In this document: in pieces, positions 1 through 6,830 of the stretch
Position numbering within the stretch: the first letter of the stretch is position 1
Layout of the letters: each line of letters opens with the position of its first letter
From: a bacterium
GTDB lineage: Bacteria; Verrucomicrobiota; Verrucomicrobiia; Chthoniobacterales; Terrimicrobiaceae
NCBI GenBank assembly: GCA_009920585.1
Contig: RFZT01000081.1
Span: forward strand, 1-9,148
DNA length: 9,148 nucleotides
Direction: 5' to 3'
The notes under the pieces: model-generated
Databases searched by the model: none
The model's input: only the letters and a program-made list of their open reading frames with translations
Told to the model about the DNA's origin: nothing
Program-made: the position numbers and the translations under genes

Positions 1-129
1 GCCATGGAGAATCGTTTGAATGATATTCATCTCCTCTGGTGGCTTGTCGGAAGCCATGGCGAGGGGGCTTGCTAAAACGAGAAGCAAGATCGGGAGGAGA
101 CGTTGGAGGGTGGACTTGAGTTTGGGCAT
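1..129 (-). CDS. Partial exported or membrane protein, N-terminal 43 residues
   Basis: On the minus strand an ATG at 129 opens a frame that stays open to the window edge (43 codons), so the 3' part lies outside. The visible protein has a classic signal peptide: a basic start (MPKLK, R10), a hydrophobic core LLPILLLVLASPLAM, and a likely cleavage after A24 or A26. The mature part begins with an acidic, proline-containing stretch and then NIIQTILHG. It begins 25 bases after the stop of the TPR gene and is surely cotranscribed with it. A hydrophobic leader followed by 'IIQTILHG' resembles the N-termini of MotA/TolQ/ExbB proton-channel proteins that carry a leader in PVC bacteria. That is a guess from pattern memory; the diagnostic membrane helices are outside the window. 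The gene itself is well supported, its function is not. Confidence 0.6.
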   Translation of the reverse strand, partial: MPKLKSTLQRLLPILLLVLASPLAMASDKPPEEMNIIQTILHG

Positions 130-154
130 AGGTTTTTTCTAATGGATCAGAACG

Positions 155-895
155 TCAAGGGACAATGACTTTTTCTTCGTTGAGGGATTTGGCCCTTGCT
201 TCGGCTTGGGCTGTAGCTGCGCTATCTTTATTGAAAATGGTTGTGACGAGAAGGTAATTTTCAAGAGCCTCTGGCTTTTGCCCAGATTGTTCGAGCACGT
301 TCCCCATGAGAAGCAAGGCCTGACTATAAGTGACCGCTTCCGATCCTTTCGGAAGTTTTGCTGCCTTCGCTGCCTTCACTAGCGGCTCCAATCGAGCCTT
401 CGCTCCGATAAAATCTTTCTTGGAAAGAGAGAGGCGAGCAAGGAGAAGCTGAGAAGAAGAACCTGACTCAGGGTAGAGTTTTTGAAACTCGGCTAGGGCA
501 GCCTCCGCCTCGGTTGGCTTATTGATAGCAAGGTAAACCTCGGGGAGGATCGAGCACGCACGCTCAGCCCAAGGGGTCGGAAGACCTTTGAATTTTTCCA
601 CCAGCGGAATGAGCTTTGCGATAGTGGCAGCAGGGTCACCTTTGCTCCAAGCGGCTACGATGACGGCATAATCGGCTGGCGGCGCCATGGTCACCGATTT
701 CACATTCGCGAGAGGGACAGCCGTTTCCACGGGACCGATTTTGATACGAACGGCGTTGGCTTTAACTCCGGTGATGATACCGCTGGATGTCTTCCCGTCG
801 TTCTGAACGACGGCATCTTGAGCGTGCGATGTTGCAAAAGAACAAGCGGCCATCGACACTACAAACGCTAATAAACGTGGGGGGCTTGCTTTCAT
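155..895 (-). CDS. Exported TPR-type protein with short N-terminal beta-rich region
   Basis: This 246-residue protein has a signal peptide (K2, R7, hydrophobic core 8-17). Cleavage could fall after A25 (SHA/QD). Alternatively MAAC at 15-18 could serve as a weak lipobox with C18 as the lipid-bearing residue. Residues about 31-70 alternate polar and beta-branched residues (DGKTSSGIITGV, VRIKIG, TAVPLANVKSV), suggesting a small beta-barrel or SH3/Sm-like fold. Residues about 75-240 are amphipathic helices with degenerate TPR features (KPTEAEAALAEFQKLYPES, GQKPEALENYLLV). TPR proteins scaffold other proteins, so a periplasmic adaptor role is likely; no catalytic motif is seen. It is transcribed divergently from the PpiD-like gene and is followed after 25 bases by another exported protein. 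I chose the ATG at 895 because it gives the intact signal peptide. The partner and exact function are unknown. Confidence 0.8.
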   Translation of the reverse strand: MKASPPRLLAFVVSMAACSFATSHAQDAVVQNDGKTSSGIITGVKANAVRIKIGPVETAVPLANVKSVTMAPPADYAVIVAAWSKGDPAATIAKLIPLVEKFKGLPTPWAERACSILPEVYLAINKPTEAEAALAEFQKLYPESGSSSQLLLARLSLSKKDFIGAKARLEPLVKAAKAAKLPKGSEAVTYSQALLLMGNVLEQSGQKPEALENYLLVTTIFNKDSAATAQAEARAKSLNEEKVIVP

Positions 896-950
896 TACGT
901 AAAGTCACTAAAACTTTTTTCCCGCTTAATCAATATTTTTGTCATTTTTT
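896..950. promoter_or_regulatory. Divergent promoter region
   Basis: The 55 bases separate the divergent starts at 895 (minus) and 951 (plus), so promoters for both transcription units must lie here or overlap the gene starts. The stretch is A/T-rich, with T tracts at 915-920, 936-940 and 945-950, unlike the surrounding coding DNA. No -35/-10 pair is clear enough to name, and no ribosome-binding motif precedes either start. The call rests on gene arrangement rather than on a recognised motif. Confidence 0.4.
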
Positions 951-2462
951 ATGATTCACATCTTTCGAAAAAACCAACGCGTCCTCATGCTCCTTATCTC
1001 GGCACTTACCATCGTCGCGTTTATATTTTTGTATAATACTCGGCAACTCGACGATCTCTCGAATGTCCGGAACCCTGTGATTTACGGCAAGGCCCTCACT
1101 CAGGTCGCCATCGACCGCCATGTAAAAAACTACCAACTCACGATGTCGCTAGGTCAGTATGACCTTCTTCGTAAGCTAGGCGGAATGGCCCAAGAGCGCG
1201 AAGCGGCACTCTCGGAATTTGTCTGGAATCTCATCGTTCTTCAGCATCAGTCGCGTGAACTCGGCATCGAACCGACAGACGACCAAGTGGCTGACCGCAT
1301 CAAAAACCTCCCGCTCTTCAAATCCGAAAACCAATTTGACCCGCGCAAATACTCGACCTTTGTCAGCGAGCAATTAACCCCTCGTGGATTTACAGAGCGT
1401 CAACTCGAAGAAGTGATGCGCGACGCGATTCGGCTCGAAAGCTTGAGCGAGATCGTCGAGGCGCCAGCCGCCATGTCTGAGGAGGAACTCAAAGCCACAA
1501 TGAGGATCTTCCAACCCGTAACGGCCGAGGTGATCAAGTTCAACAAAGATGCCAAGTCCGACAGCGTCCCCGTCGCTCCAGAGGAAATTGCATCGATCTT
1601 CGAGAACAACAAAGCCGCGCTGAACACCACAGAAACCCGCGCGATCAACTATGTTGCCTTCGAGTTGCCCGAAGCTTCCAAGCTGGAGGGGAAAGAGAAA
1701 ACCGAAGCCCTTCAAAAGCTCGCCAACGCTGCCAGCGTCGTCACTGATACGATCGCGCAAGGATCCGTCTCTCTCGAAACCGCAGCCAAAAATGCGGGCC
1801 TCAAAATCACGAAGCTCGCAGCCTTTGATCGATCCGGCTCCCAACCAAAAAACGGCGACCCGAAATCGACTTTGATCGCTCAATCCCTCGCTCCAGCGGC
1901 TTTCCTTCTTGCCGGCCCCGGCAAGTCGAGCGATGTCGTTCAAGCTGGGGATGCGTTTTATATTTTTGAGATCACGGAAGTCAATCCCGCCCGACCACTC
2001 ACTCTGGACGAGGCCAAGCCTGAGATTGAAGCCCGTCTTCGCACGCAAAAATCCGATCAGCTTTTCATGCAGTCCACGACCGCCGCATTGAACTCGATCC
2101 GCAGCGCCCTTCAAGCAGGCAAGCCCCTCAATGAAGCCGCCACATCGCCAGGTGTGACTATTGAAAATCTCACTGCGGTGGTTCCCGCAGCGAAAGATGC
2201 CACGTCCGAGCAACAGCTCATCACAGCGAACACCCTTTTGCTAAAAGACGGCGAAATCTCGAATCTCGCGCAGGCTCCCTGGGGCGCCTTTGCCGTTCGC
2301 CTGACCGCGCGCGGCCCAGCGGATTCGAAGGCCTTCGGTGACAGAGAGTCCGAAATCCGAACCAACATGATCCGCAACAAGCGGGACCTTCTCTTTGCGG
2401 AATGGCTGCGTACAAGCCGCGAAGCCGCCAAAATCACCATGCCGGGGAACACCCAAGGCTGA
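951..2462 (+). CDS. Membrane-anchored periplasmic chaperone, PpiD/SurA-like
   Basis: This 503-residue protein has a short basic N-terminus (RKNQR), one membrane segment at about 12-30 and a long periplasmic part, the topology of PpiD. Residues about 40-165 match the SurA/PpiD N-terminal helical chaperone domain, including the family pattern 'ELGIEPTDDQV' followed by a 'F..ENQFDPRKYS.F' segment and 'ERQLEEVMRDAI'. Residues about 190-360 look like a diverged parvulin region ending in FYIFEITEV (336-344) and 'PARPLTLDEAKPEIE'. The histidines and hydrophobics of an active parvulin prolyl isomerase are not evident, so I expect chaperone rather than isomerase activity, as for PpiD. PpiD of E. coli is longer (about 620). 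An in-frame TTG at 939 would add MSFF; ATG 951 is preferred because RKNQR then immediately precedes the anchor. It is the first gene of the 951-6046 unit. Confidence 0.8.
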   Translation: MIHIFRKNQRVLMLLISALTIVAFIFLYNTRQLDDLSNVRNPVIYGKALTQVAIDRHVKNYQLTMSLGQYDLLRKLGGMAQEREAALSEFVWNLIVLQHQSRELGIEPTDDQVADRIKNLPLFKSENQFDPRKYSTFVSEQLTPRGFTERQLEEVMRDAIRLESLSEIVEAPAAMSEEELKATMRIFQPVTAEVIKFNKDAKSDSVPVAPEEIASIFENNKAALNTTETRAINYVAFELPEASKLEGKEKTEALQKLANAASVVTDTIAQGSVSLETAAKNAGLKITKLAAFDRSGSQPKNGDPKSTLIAQSLAPAAFLLAGPGKSSDVVQAGDAFYIFEITEVNPARPLTLDEAKPEIEARLRTQKSDQLFMQSTTAALNSIRSALQAGKPLNEAATSPGVTIENLTAVVPAAKDATSEQQLITANTLLLKDGEISNLAQAPWGAFAVRLTARGPADSKAFGDRESEIRTNMIRNKRDLLFAEWLRTSREAAKITMPGNTQG

Positions 2463-2800
2463 TGGAGGATCGCGTTGCTGAGATTTTTGATGACGCAACC
2501 GGCGACATAGCCATCGGTGACCTCGATGCCGCGATTGAAAAATACCGCCGCTGTGTCGAGATCGAGCCCGATTTTTTTGACGGCTGGCACGCTCTCGGAA
2601 TGGCTCTAATGAAAGGCGGTCAGCCAGTCGAAGCGATTCAAGCCGGTCTCCGCGCCGTAGAGCTTCGCCCGAACGACCAACTCGCTTGGTCGAGCCTCTC
2701 CCTCTTTTATGTTCGCAATCACCAGATCGCCGAGGCCGAAGCCGCAGGCGTGAAGGCTCGCATTATTTCTTGGGGTGGAAAAGTGAAGCTTGAAACTTAA
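2462..2800 (+). CDS. Small TPR protein
   Basis: This 112-residue protein is made almost entirely of TPR helices. A first repeat around 15-40 (AIGDLDAAIEKYRRCVEIEPD) leads into a second around 41-74 (DGWHALGMALMKGGQPVEAIQAGLRAVELRPND) and a third partial one (AWSSLSLFYVRNHQIAEAEAAGVKA), ending in a basic tail. The G-A-L-A-P positions of the TPR consensus are visible. There is no signal peptide, so it is probably cytoplasmic. The start is the ATG at 2462, which overlaps the previous stop as TGATG and implies translational coupling; an upstream in-frame ATG at 2402 would add 20 residues of unrelated composition lying inside the chaperone gene. It sits 30 bases before metG. The partner protein is unknown. 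Confidence 0.8.
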   Translation: MEDRVAEIFDDATGDIAIGDLDAAIEKYRRCVEIEPDFFDGWHALGMALMKGGQPVEAIQAGLRAVELRPNDQLAWSSLSLFYVRNHQIAEAEAAGVKARIISWGGKVKLET

Positions 2801-2830
2801 TCTGCCGCTGCAAAACCCAATTTCAAAACC

Positions 2831-4393
2831 ATGCCAAAGACATTCTTCATCACGACCGCGATCGACTACACGAATGGTGCCCCGCACATCGGCCACGCCT
2901 ATGAAAAAATTCTCGCTGACACCATTGCCCGATTCCAGCGCCTGAGTGGACGCGAGGTATTTTATCTCACCGGCGTGGACCAACACGGCCAGAAGGTTCA
3001 GCAATCCGCCCAGCAACGCGGCATCGAGCCAGTTGAATTTGTGAACGGAATCACGGAACTTTTTCTCGCCCTCTGGAAGAAGCTCGACGTGAAATACGAT
3101 GCCTGGGCCGCGACGACATCTGACGTCCATAAATCCTGCGTTCAAGGGATCCTCCAACGCCTATGGGACGAAGGAAAATTCTACAAATCCTCCCAGAGCG
3201 GCTACTACAGCGTGCGGCAAGAGCAATTCCTCACCGATAAGGAACGGGGTCCGGATGGCGAGTTCGGCGAAGAATGGGGCGAGGTCGTCCTCATCGAAGA
3301 AGAAAACTACTATTTCAAACTCGCTGAGAGCCGCCAATGGCTCCTCGACCTCATCGATACTCGCACCCGATCTGCAAACCCGATCGTGATACCGGAATTC
3401 CGCGTGGCCGAACTCCGCAATGCCGTGGAAAAACTCTCCGGCGACCTCTGCATCTCCCGCCCGAAATCCCGCCTCACTTGGGGCATCGAGCTTCCGTTCG
3501 ACTCGGACTTCGTGACCTACGTTTGGTTCGACGCGCTAGTGAACTACATCAGTTTCGCGGGCTACGATGCCGCACCGGGAGCGGATTTAACGGATTTCGA
3601 AGCCAAGTGGCCAGCCGTTCACGTGATCGGCAAAGACATCCTCATTCCCCCGCATGGCATCTACTGGCCGATCATGCTCCATGCGTTTGGATTCACAGAC
3701 GAACAAATTCCCGCTCTCCTCGTGCATGGATGGTGGAATATCGCGGGTGCGAAGATGAGCAAGAGTCTCGGCAATATCGTGGACCCCTCCGCGCTTGCGG
3801 AAAAGTATGGCTGTGCGGCTCTCCGATACTACCTCTTGAGCGACATCGCCACCGGACGCGATGCCGACTTCAGCAACGAGCGCCTCATTCAACGCTACAA
3901 CACCGATCTCGCCAACAGCCTCGGCAACCTCCTCAACCGCACCTTGAATATGGCCAAGCGCTACCGTGCAGGAGCCCTTCGCCGCATGGATTCGCCGCTC
4001 GCGGACTTCACGAATGAAAAAGCCGCCGCCTACAAAAAACAAATGGAGGCCTTCCAATTGCAGGCGGCTTTGGAGTCTGTGATGGAGATTGTGACCCGCT
4101 GCAACGCCTACGTGGAAGAGACCGCCCCTTGGAAACTCGCCAAGGATCCAGAGCAAGCCGACAAACTCGATGAGGTTCTCTACAGCCTCTCGGAGGCCCT
4201 CCGCATCGTCTCGATCCTGATGACTCCGATCATTCCCAAGGAGGCCGATGCGATCCGCGCGCAACTCAACTGGACTGGACCCGTCTCGATGGAGCAATCA
4301 ACTTGGGGACTATTACCCGATGGCCACGTGCTCGGCGAACCCGTCCCTCTTTTTCCGCGTATCGAGGCCACGCCGGCTGAATCCGGAGCCTAA
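2831..4393 (+). CDS. metG: Methionyl-tRNA synthetase
   Basis: This 520-residue class I aminoacyl-tRNA synthetase joins methionine to tRNA-Met in the cytoplasm. The HIGH signature is at 19-22 (PHIGHAYEK) and KMSKS at 308-312 (AKMSKSLGNIVDP). Between them lie the family blocks 'YVWFDALVNYI' and 'VIGKDILIPPHGIYWP'. The helical anticodon-binding domain follows from about residue 355 ('DLANSLGNLLNRT', 'ETAPWKLAKDPE', 'IVSILMTPIIPKEAD'). In the connective-peptide region the usual zinc cysteines are absent: the block reads GYYSVRQEQF at 124-133, with Ser127 and Gln130 where zinc forms have Cys. The protein also ends soon after the anticodon domain and lacks the C-terminal Trbp111-like tRNA-binding module found in some homologues. 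This matches the zinc-free, short MetRS type. No Shine-Dalgarno motif precedes the start. It is cotranscribed with the flanking genes. Confidence 0.97.
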   Translation: MPKTFFITTAIDYTNGAPHIGHAYEKILADTIARFQRLSGREVFYLTGVDQHGQKVQQSAQQRGIEPVEFVNGITELFLALWKKLDVKYDAWAATTSDVHKSCVQGILQRLWDEGKFYKSSQSGYYSVRQEQFLTDKERGPDGEFGEEWGEVVLIEEENYYFKLAESRQWLLDLIDTRTRSANPIVIPEFRVAELRNAVEKLSGDLCISRPKSRLTWGIELPFDSDFVTYVWFDALVNYISFAGYDAAPGADLTDFEAKWPAVHVIGKDILIPPHGIYWPIMLHAFGFTDEQIPALLVHGWWNIAGAKMSKSLGNIVDPSALAEKYGCAALRYYLLSDIATGRDADFSNERLIQRYNTDLANSLGNLLNRTLNMAKRYRAGALRRMDSPLADFTNEKAAAYKKQMEAFQLQAALESVMEIVTRCNAYVEETAPWKLAKDPEQADKLDEVLYSLSEALRIVSILMTPIIPKEADAIRAQLNWTGPVSMEQSTWGLLPDGHVLGEPVPLFPRIEATPAESGA

Positions 4394-4419
4394 CCGGAGC
4401 GATGGAGATTTAATTCCAC

Positions 4420-5319
4420 ATGCCAGTTTCGCCAAAAAAAATCCTCATCCTTGGCGCTGGCGGACGCTTAGCGGGATCCCTTGCGGAATGTTGGCGAGCG
4501 CATCACAAGGTCACGGCACTGAAGCGACCAGAGCTCAATGTCGCCGATCCCGGCGCTTTGGAGCGTCTCCTCGATTCCTACGATTTCGATATTCTGGTGA
4601 ATGGCACGGGGCTCACCAACGTGGATCGCTGTGAGCAGGACCGCGAAGAAGCCCGTGTCGTCAATACCGTCGCCCCCGGAGTGATGGCCCGCAGCGCCGA
4701 GGCCCGAGGAGCGCGTCTCATCCACTTCAGCACGGATTATGTCTTCGATGGTACCCAACGTGAACCTTACACCGAGAGCGATGTCGCGCACCCTTGCGGT
4801 TGGTATGGAGCCACGAAGCTAGATGGTGAGAACGAAGTTCTCGCTACCGGTCGACTCGGTATGGTTGTGCGGGTCTCTTGGGTTTTTGGGCCAGCGAAGC
4901 CCTCCTTCGTAGATGCCTTGATCTCACGCGCCCAAACCGAAGACCACGTTGAAGCGATAGCCGATAAATTTTCCTCCCCCACCTCGGCTGTCGATGCCGC
5001 AGAGTGGATAGAGCCTTTTTTCAATTTGGATCTGCCAGGCGGACTCTACCATGCCTGCAATGCGGGCGAGTGTTCATGGCAGGAATATGGCGCCCACGCG
5101 CTGGCCGTTGCAAGTGAAGCGGGCGTACCAGTCCGAACAACAACCGTGGCCCCAATTCGACTCGCTGACATGAAACAATTCATTGCGCCGCGTCCTATTT
5201 TCTCCATTCTTTCCACACGGAAACTCACTTCAGTGACTGGCATTTCTCCACGCCACTGGCGCGACTCACTCCGTGATTACATTTTTAAAAAACATGCACC
5301 GCTTTCATCTACGACCTGA
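4420..5319 (+). CDS. RmlD-family NAD(P)-dependent sugar-nucleotide reductase
   Basis: This 299-residue short-chain dehydrogenase of the extended RmlD type has a Rossmann fold at the N-terminus (ILILGAGGRLAGSL, 8-21), where the usual third glycine of GxxGQLG is Ala18. Other family blocks are 'LVNGTGLTNVDRCEQD' with 'VNTVAPGVMA', the STDYVFDG motif at 104-111, the catalytic YxxxK as Y129-GAT-K133, and 'RVSWVFGP'. The C-terminal half fits the substrate domain ('GLYHACNAGECSWQEYGAHAL', 'RPIFSILSTRKL'). The best-known activity is reduction of dTDP-4-dehydrorhamnose to dTDP-L-rhamnose for surface polysaccharide, but rmlA, rmlB and rmlC are not adjacent, so the substrate is open and I give no symbol. 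It lies 26 bases after metG. GGAG at 4404-4407 is 12 bases before the ATG, rather far for a strong ribosome-binding site. Its 3' end overlaps rsmE. Confidence 0.88.
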   Translation: MPVSPKKILILGAGGRLAGSLAECWRAHHKVTALKRPELNVADPGALERLLDSYDFDILVNGTGLTNVDRCEQDREEARVVNTVAPGVMARSAEARGARLIHFSTDYVFDGTQREPYTESDVAHPCGWYGATKLDGENEVLATGRLGMVVRVSWVFGPAKPSFVDALISRAQTEDHVEAIADKFSSPTSAVDAAEWIEPFFNLDLPGGLYHACNAGECSWQEYGAHALAVASEAGVPVRTTTVAPIRLADMKQFIAPRPIFSILSTRKLTSVTGISPRHWRDSLRDYIFKKHAPLSSTT

Positions 5320-6046
5320 GAATTGGGATTCCGCCACGTTGGATTCCGAGGAATCCCACCACTGCTCGCACGTGCTTCGCCTGAACGAGGGCGACCGTGT
5401 CACCGTCTTCGACGGGGCTGGACGCGAAGGGCAAGCCACCATCGCTTCGACCACATCCTCACGAGTCACACTGAAGATCGCTGGCACGACCAAGACGCCT
5501 CCCCCACCCTGCGAGATCACACTGGCCCAAGCCATTCCAAAGGGAAAAAACATGGACCTCATCGTTCAAAAGGCCGTCGAACTCGGCGCCTCAAAGCTCG
5601 TTCCCATCTTGTCCGACCGCACCATCGTTCAGCTCGATGCGGATGAAACCGCAAAGAAGCGCGAAAAATGGCACTCCGTCGCCCTCGAAGCCTGCAAACA
5701 ATGTGGCCAAAACCACCTCCCGGTCATATCGGCACCGATGAATATGAAGGATTTTCTGGAGCGAGCGGATAAATCCTCCCTTCTTCTCATCGCCTCCCTC
5801 CAACCGGATGCACGCACGCTCAAATTCGTCCTTTCGGAATACACTCAGCAATACGGCGCACTTCCGAAACGAGTCACTGTCCTCGTAGGCCCGGAGGGAG
5901 ACTTTACTCCCGCAGAGATCTCACTCGCGAAGTCACACGGATGCCAACCGATCACGCTCGGACCAATTATTTTGAGAACAGAAACAGCCGCCATCTACTG
6001 CCTCAGCGTACTCGCGCACGAGCTCTTTATTGTCCACCCCGCGTAG
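5294..6046 (+). CDS. rsmE: 16S rRNA (uracil-1498-N3)-methyltransferase
   Basis: This 250-residue SPOUT-class methyltransferase uses S-adenosylmethionine to methylate N3 of U1498 in 16S rRNA. The N-terminal PUA-like RNA-binding part shows MHRFHLRP and 'SHHCSHVLRLNEGDRVTVFDGAG'. The knotted SAM-binding part shows 'AIPKGKNMDLIVQKAVELG', GPEGDF at 199-204 and 'LGPIILRTETAA' at 222-233. The common form of the last motif is LGPRILRTETA, so Ile225 replaces a usually basic residue. Length matches the family (about 245). A GTG at 5273 lies upstream in frame, but ATG 5294 gives the standard MHRF start and is preferred. The start lies 26 bases inside the reductase gene in another frame, implying coupled translation. 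The 3' end overlaps the convergent gene by 20 bases. Confidence 0.95.
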   Translation: MHRFHLRPENWDSATLDSEESHHCSHVLRLNEGDRVTVFDGAGREGQATIASTTSSRVTLKIAGTTKTPPPPCEITLAQAIPKGKNMDLIVQKAVELGASKLVPILSDRTIVQLDADETAKKREKWHSVALEACKQCGQNHLPVISAPMNMKDFLERADKSSLLLIASLQPDARTLKFVLSEYTQQYGALPKRVTVLVGPEGDFTPAEISLAKSHGCQPITLGPIILRTETAAIYCLSVLAHELFIVHPA

Positions 6047-6452
6047 GCGGCGGAGCACTCAAGAGCGGCGGCAATGGTTCTGGCTCCCTCTCGGGTGGCA
6101 CCTCCACAGGGACGACCACTTTGGGCGCGGGCGGCTTGTAGGCGGTAGCCCTTCGGACGACGACAGGCTGCTCCCGAGGCACAGGGCGCAGGATCGGAAA
6201 AACGATCACAAATCCCACAGCCACGACCAGCGAGACCACCGAGAGAATGAGCGCCCACTTTGCTCGTTTAGCCGCTTGGCGAATCTCGCCCTGCGCCAAA
6301 GCATGCTCGCGCTCAGCTATTAATTCGACACACGCCAGCCTTTGCGGCGATCTTTCGGCATAGGTGGGAGCAATGGCTTTGAGACGCTCCAATGGGTAGC
6401 GGGAAAAATTCCGCTTATCATTATCCACGATCTCAAATTCAAATTCATCCAT
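6027..6452 (-). CDS. Small bitopic membrane protein with proline-rich tail
   Basis: This 141-residue protein has no recognised family. An acidic start (MDEFEFEIVDND) leads into an alpha-helical, charged region (21-65) ending in the basic KRAK at 62-65. One strongly hydrophobic membrane segment follows at about 66-87, then a proline- and valine-rich tail (about 89-136: 'KPPAPKVVVPVEVPPE', 'EPLPPLLSAPPP'). The basic cluster before the segment suggests N-inside, placing the tail in the periplasm. The tail resembles the spacer of TonB-like proteins, but no TonB C-terminal domain follows. I accept it as a gene because the anchor, tail and charge pattern form a coherent protein and the frame ends cleanly. 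It is convergent with rsmE and shares 20 bases with it, so the two 3' ends are antisense to each other. Function unknown. Confidence 0.7.
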   Translation of the reverse strand: MDEFEFEIVDNDKRNFSRYPLERLKAIAPTYAERSPQRLACVELIAEREHALAQGEIRQAAKRAKWALILSVVSLVVAVGFVIVFPILRPVPREQPVVVRRATAYKPPAPKVVVPVEVPPEREPEPLPPLLSAPPPTRGGQ

Positions 6453-6574
6453 ACCCGTGCGACAGGCTTAACCTTAGACACGAAAAAAGGCGAAGCGCAA
6501 ACCCGTGTTCGTTTTTTTCTAAATGCATTTTTAGACAGAATGAACGAAATTCACAGAATGAGTTACAAGGTATA

Positions 6575-6645
6575 GGAATCGGCCCAAAGGATTCCCTTAG
6601 GAGTTTGGGACGTTGCACAAAACTTGGATCCTCATGAAAGTGCAA
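6575..6645. other. Candidate pseudoknot followed by hairpin
   Basis: GGAATC at 6575-6580 pairs with GATTCC at 6590-6595. The loop of that stem contains CCCAAA (6583-6588), which pairs with TTTGGG at 6604-6609. The order of the four segments is that of an H-type pseudoknot, with connecting stretches of 2, 1 and 8 bases that are sterically reasonable. Next, TTGCAC at 6613-6618 can pair with GTGCAA at 6640-6645 across a 21-base loop. Two or three 6-base pairings in 71 bases can arise by chance, and no known RNA family is recognised. The call is speculative. Confidence 0.2.
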
Positions 6646-6655
6646 ATAACTGATT

Positions 6656-6749
6656 CTCTGTGCTCTCTGTGCTCTCTGTGTCCTTTGATTCACTTCGTTC
6701 ACTCCTTCGGAGTTGCCTTCGGCAATCTATCTCCCTTTGGTCGGTTGTG
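6656..6749 (+). repeat. Intergenic repeat element, copy A
   Basis: The element starts with a 9-base-phased array: CTCTGTGCT at 6656 and 6665, CTCTGTGTC at 6674, then the diverging units CTTTGATTC (6683), ACTTCGTTC (6692) and ACTCCTTCG (6701). The 69-base core at 6681-6749 recurs in inverted orientation at 8805-8873 with two differences. Inside the core are two adjacent hairpins with 5-bp stems and a TTC loop: ACTCC/GGAGT (6701-6713) and TTGCC/GGCAA (6713-6725, sharing one base). It lies about 80 bases upstream of the HIT gene. It is non-coding and resembles a REP- or MITE-like dispersed element. Confidence 0.85.
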
Positions 6750-6830
6750 GTCAATTCCGCTGATTTCGGCCTCAACGTTCCTGCAAAAACGCATCGCCTC
6801 ATTCCCCATGCGCAAGCATAATAGCCTTCT

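Larger units (their letters stand above)
6453..6830. other. Intergenic region with structured and repeated DNA
   Basis: These 378 bases lie between the outward-facing starts of the bitopic membrane protein (minus) and the HIT gene (plus), so they should contain promoters for both. I see no credible gene. The first part (6453-6574) is A/T-rich with a T tract at 6512-6518 and a 10-base palindrome AAATGCATTT at 6521-6530. The middle (6575-6645) can fold into paired elements described separately. The right part (6656-6749) is copy A of the inverted repeat. CATAAT at 6817-6822 could be a -10 element for the HIT gene, giving a very short leader, but no convincing -35 accompanies it. Confidence 0.5.

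Noticed and set aside
939..950. TTG start adding four residues to the PpiD-like protein
   Set aside because: ATG at 951 gives the typical short basic N-terminus; the upstream codons lie in the A/T-rich divergent spacer.
1374..2213. A 279-codon minus-strand open frame opposite the chaperone gene
   Set aside because: It is a Gly/Arg/Cys-rich shadow of a well-supported gene, with no motif and no domain-like pattern.
3337..4297. Long open frames on both strands inside metG
   Set aside because: MetG is certain from HIGH, KMSKS and the anticodon domain. The other frames are Arg/His/Pro-rich shadows.
5273..5293. GTG start adding seven residues to RsmE
   Set aside because: The family starts at MHRF, which is ATG 5294.
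6656..6709. The phased array as a CRISPR
   Set aside because: Units are 9 bases with no spacers and no cas genes nearby.
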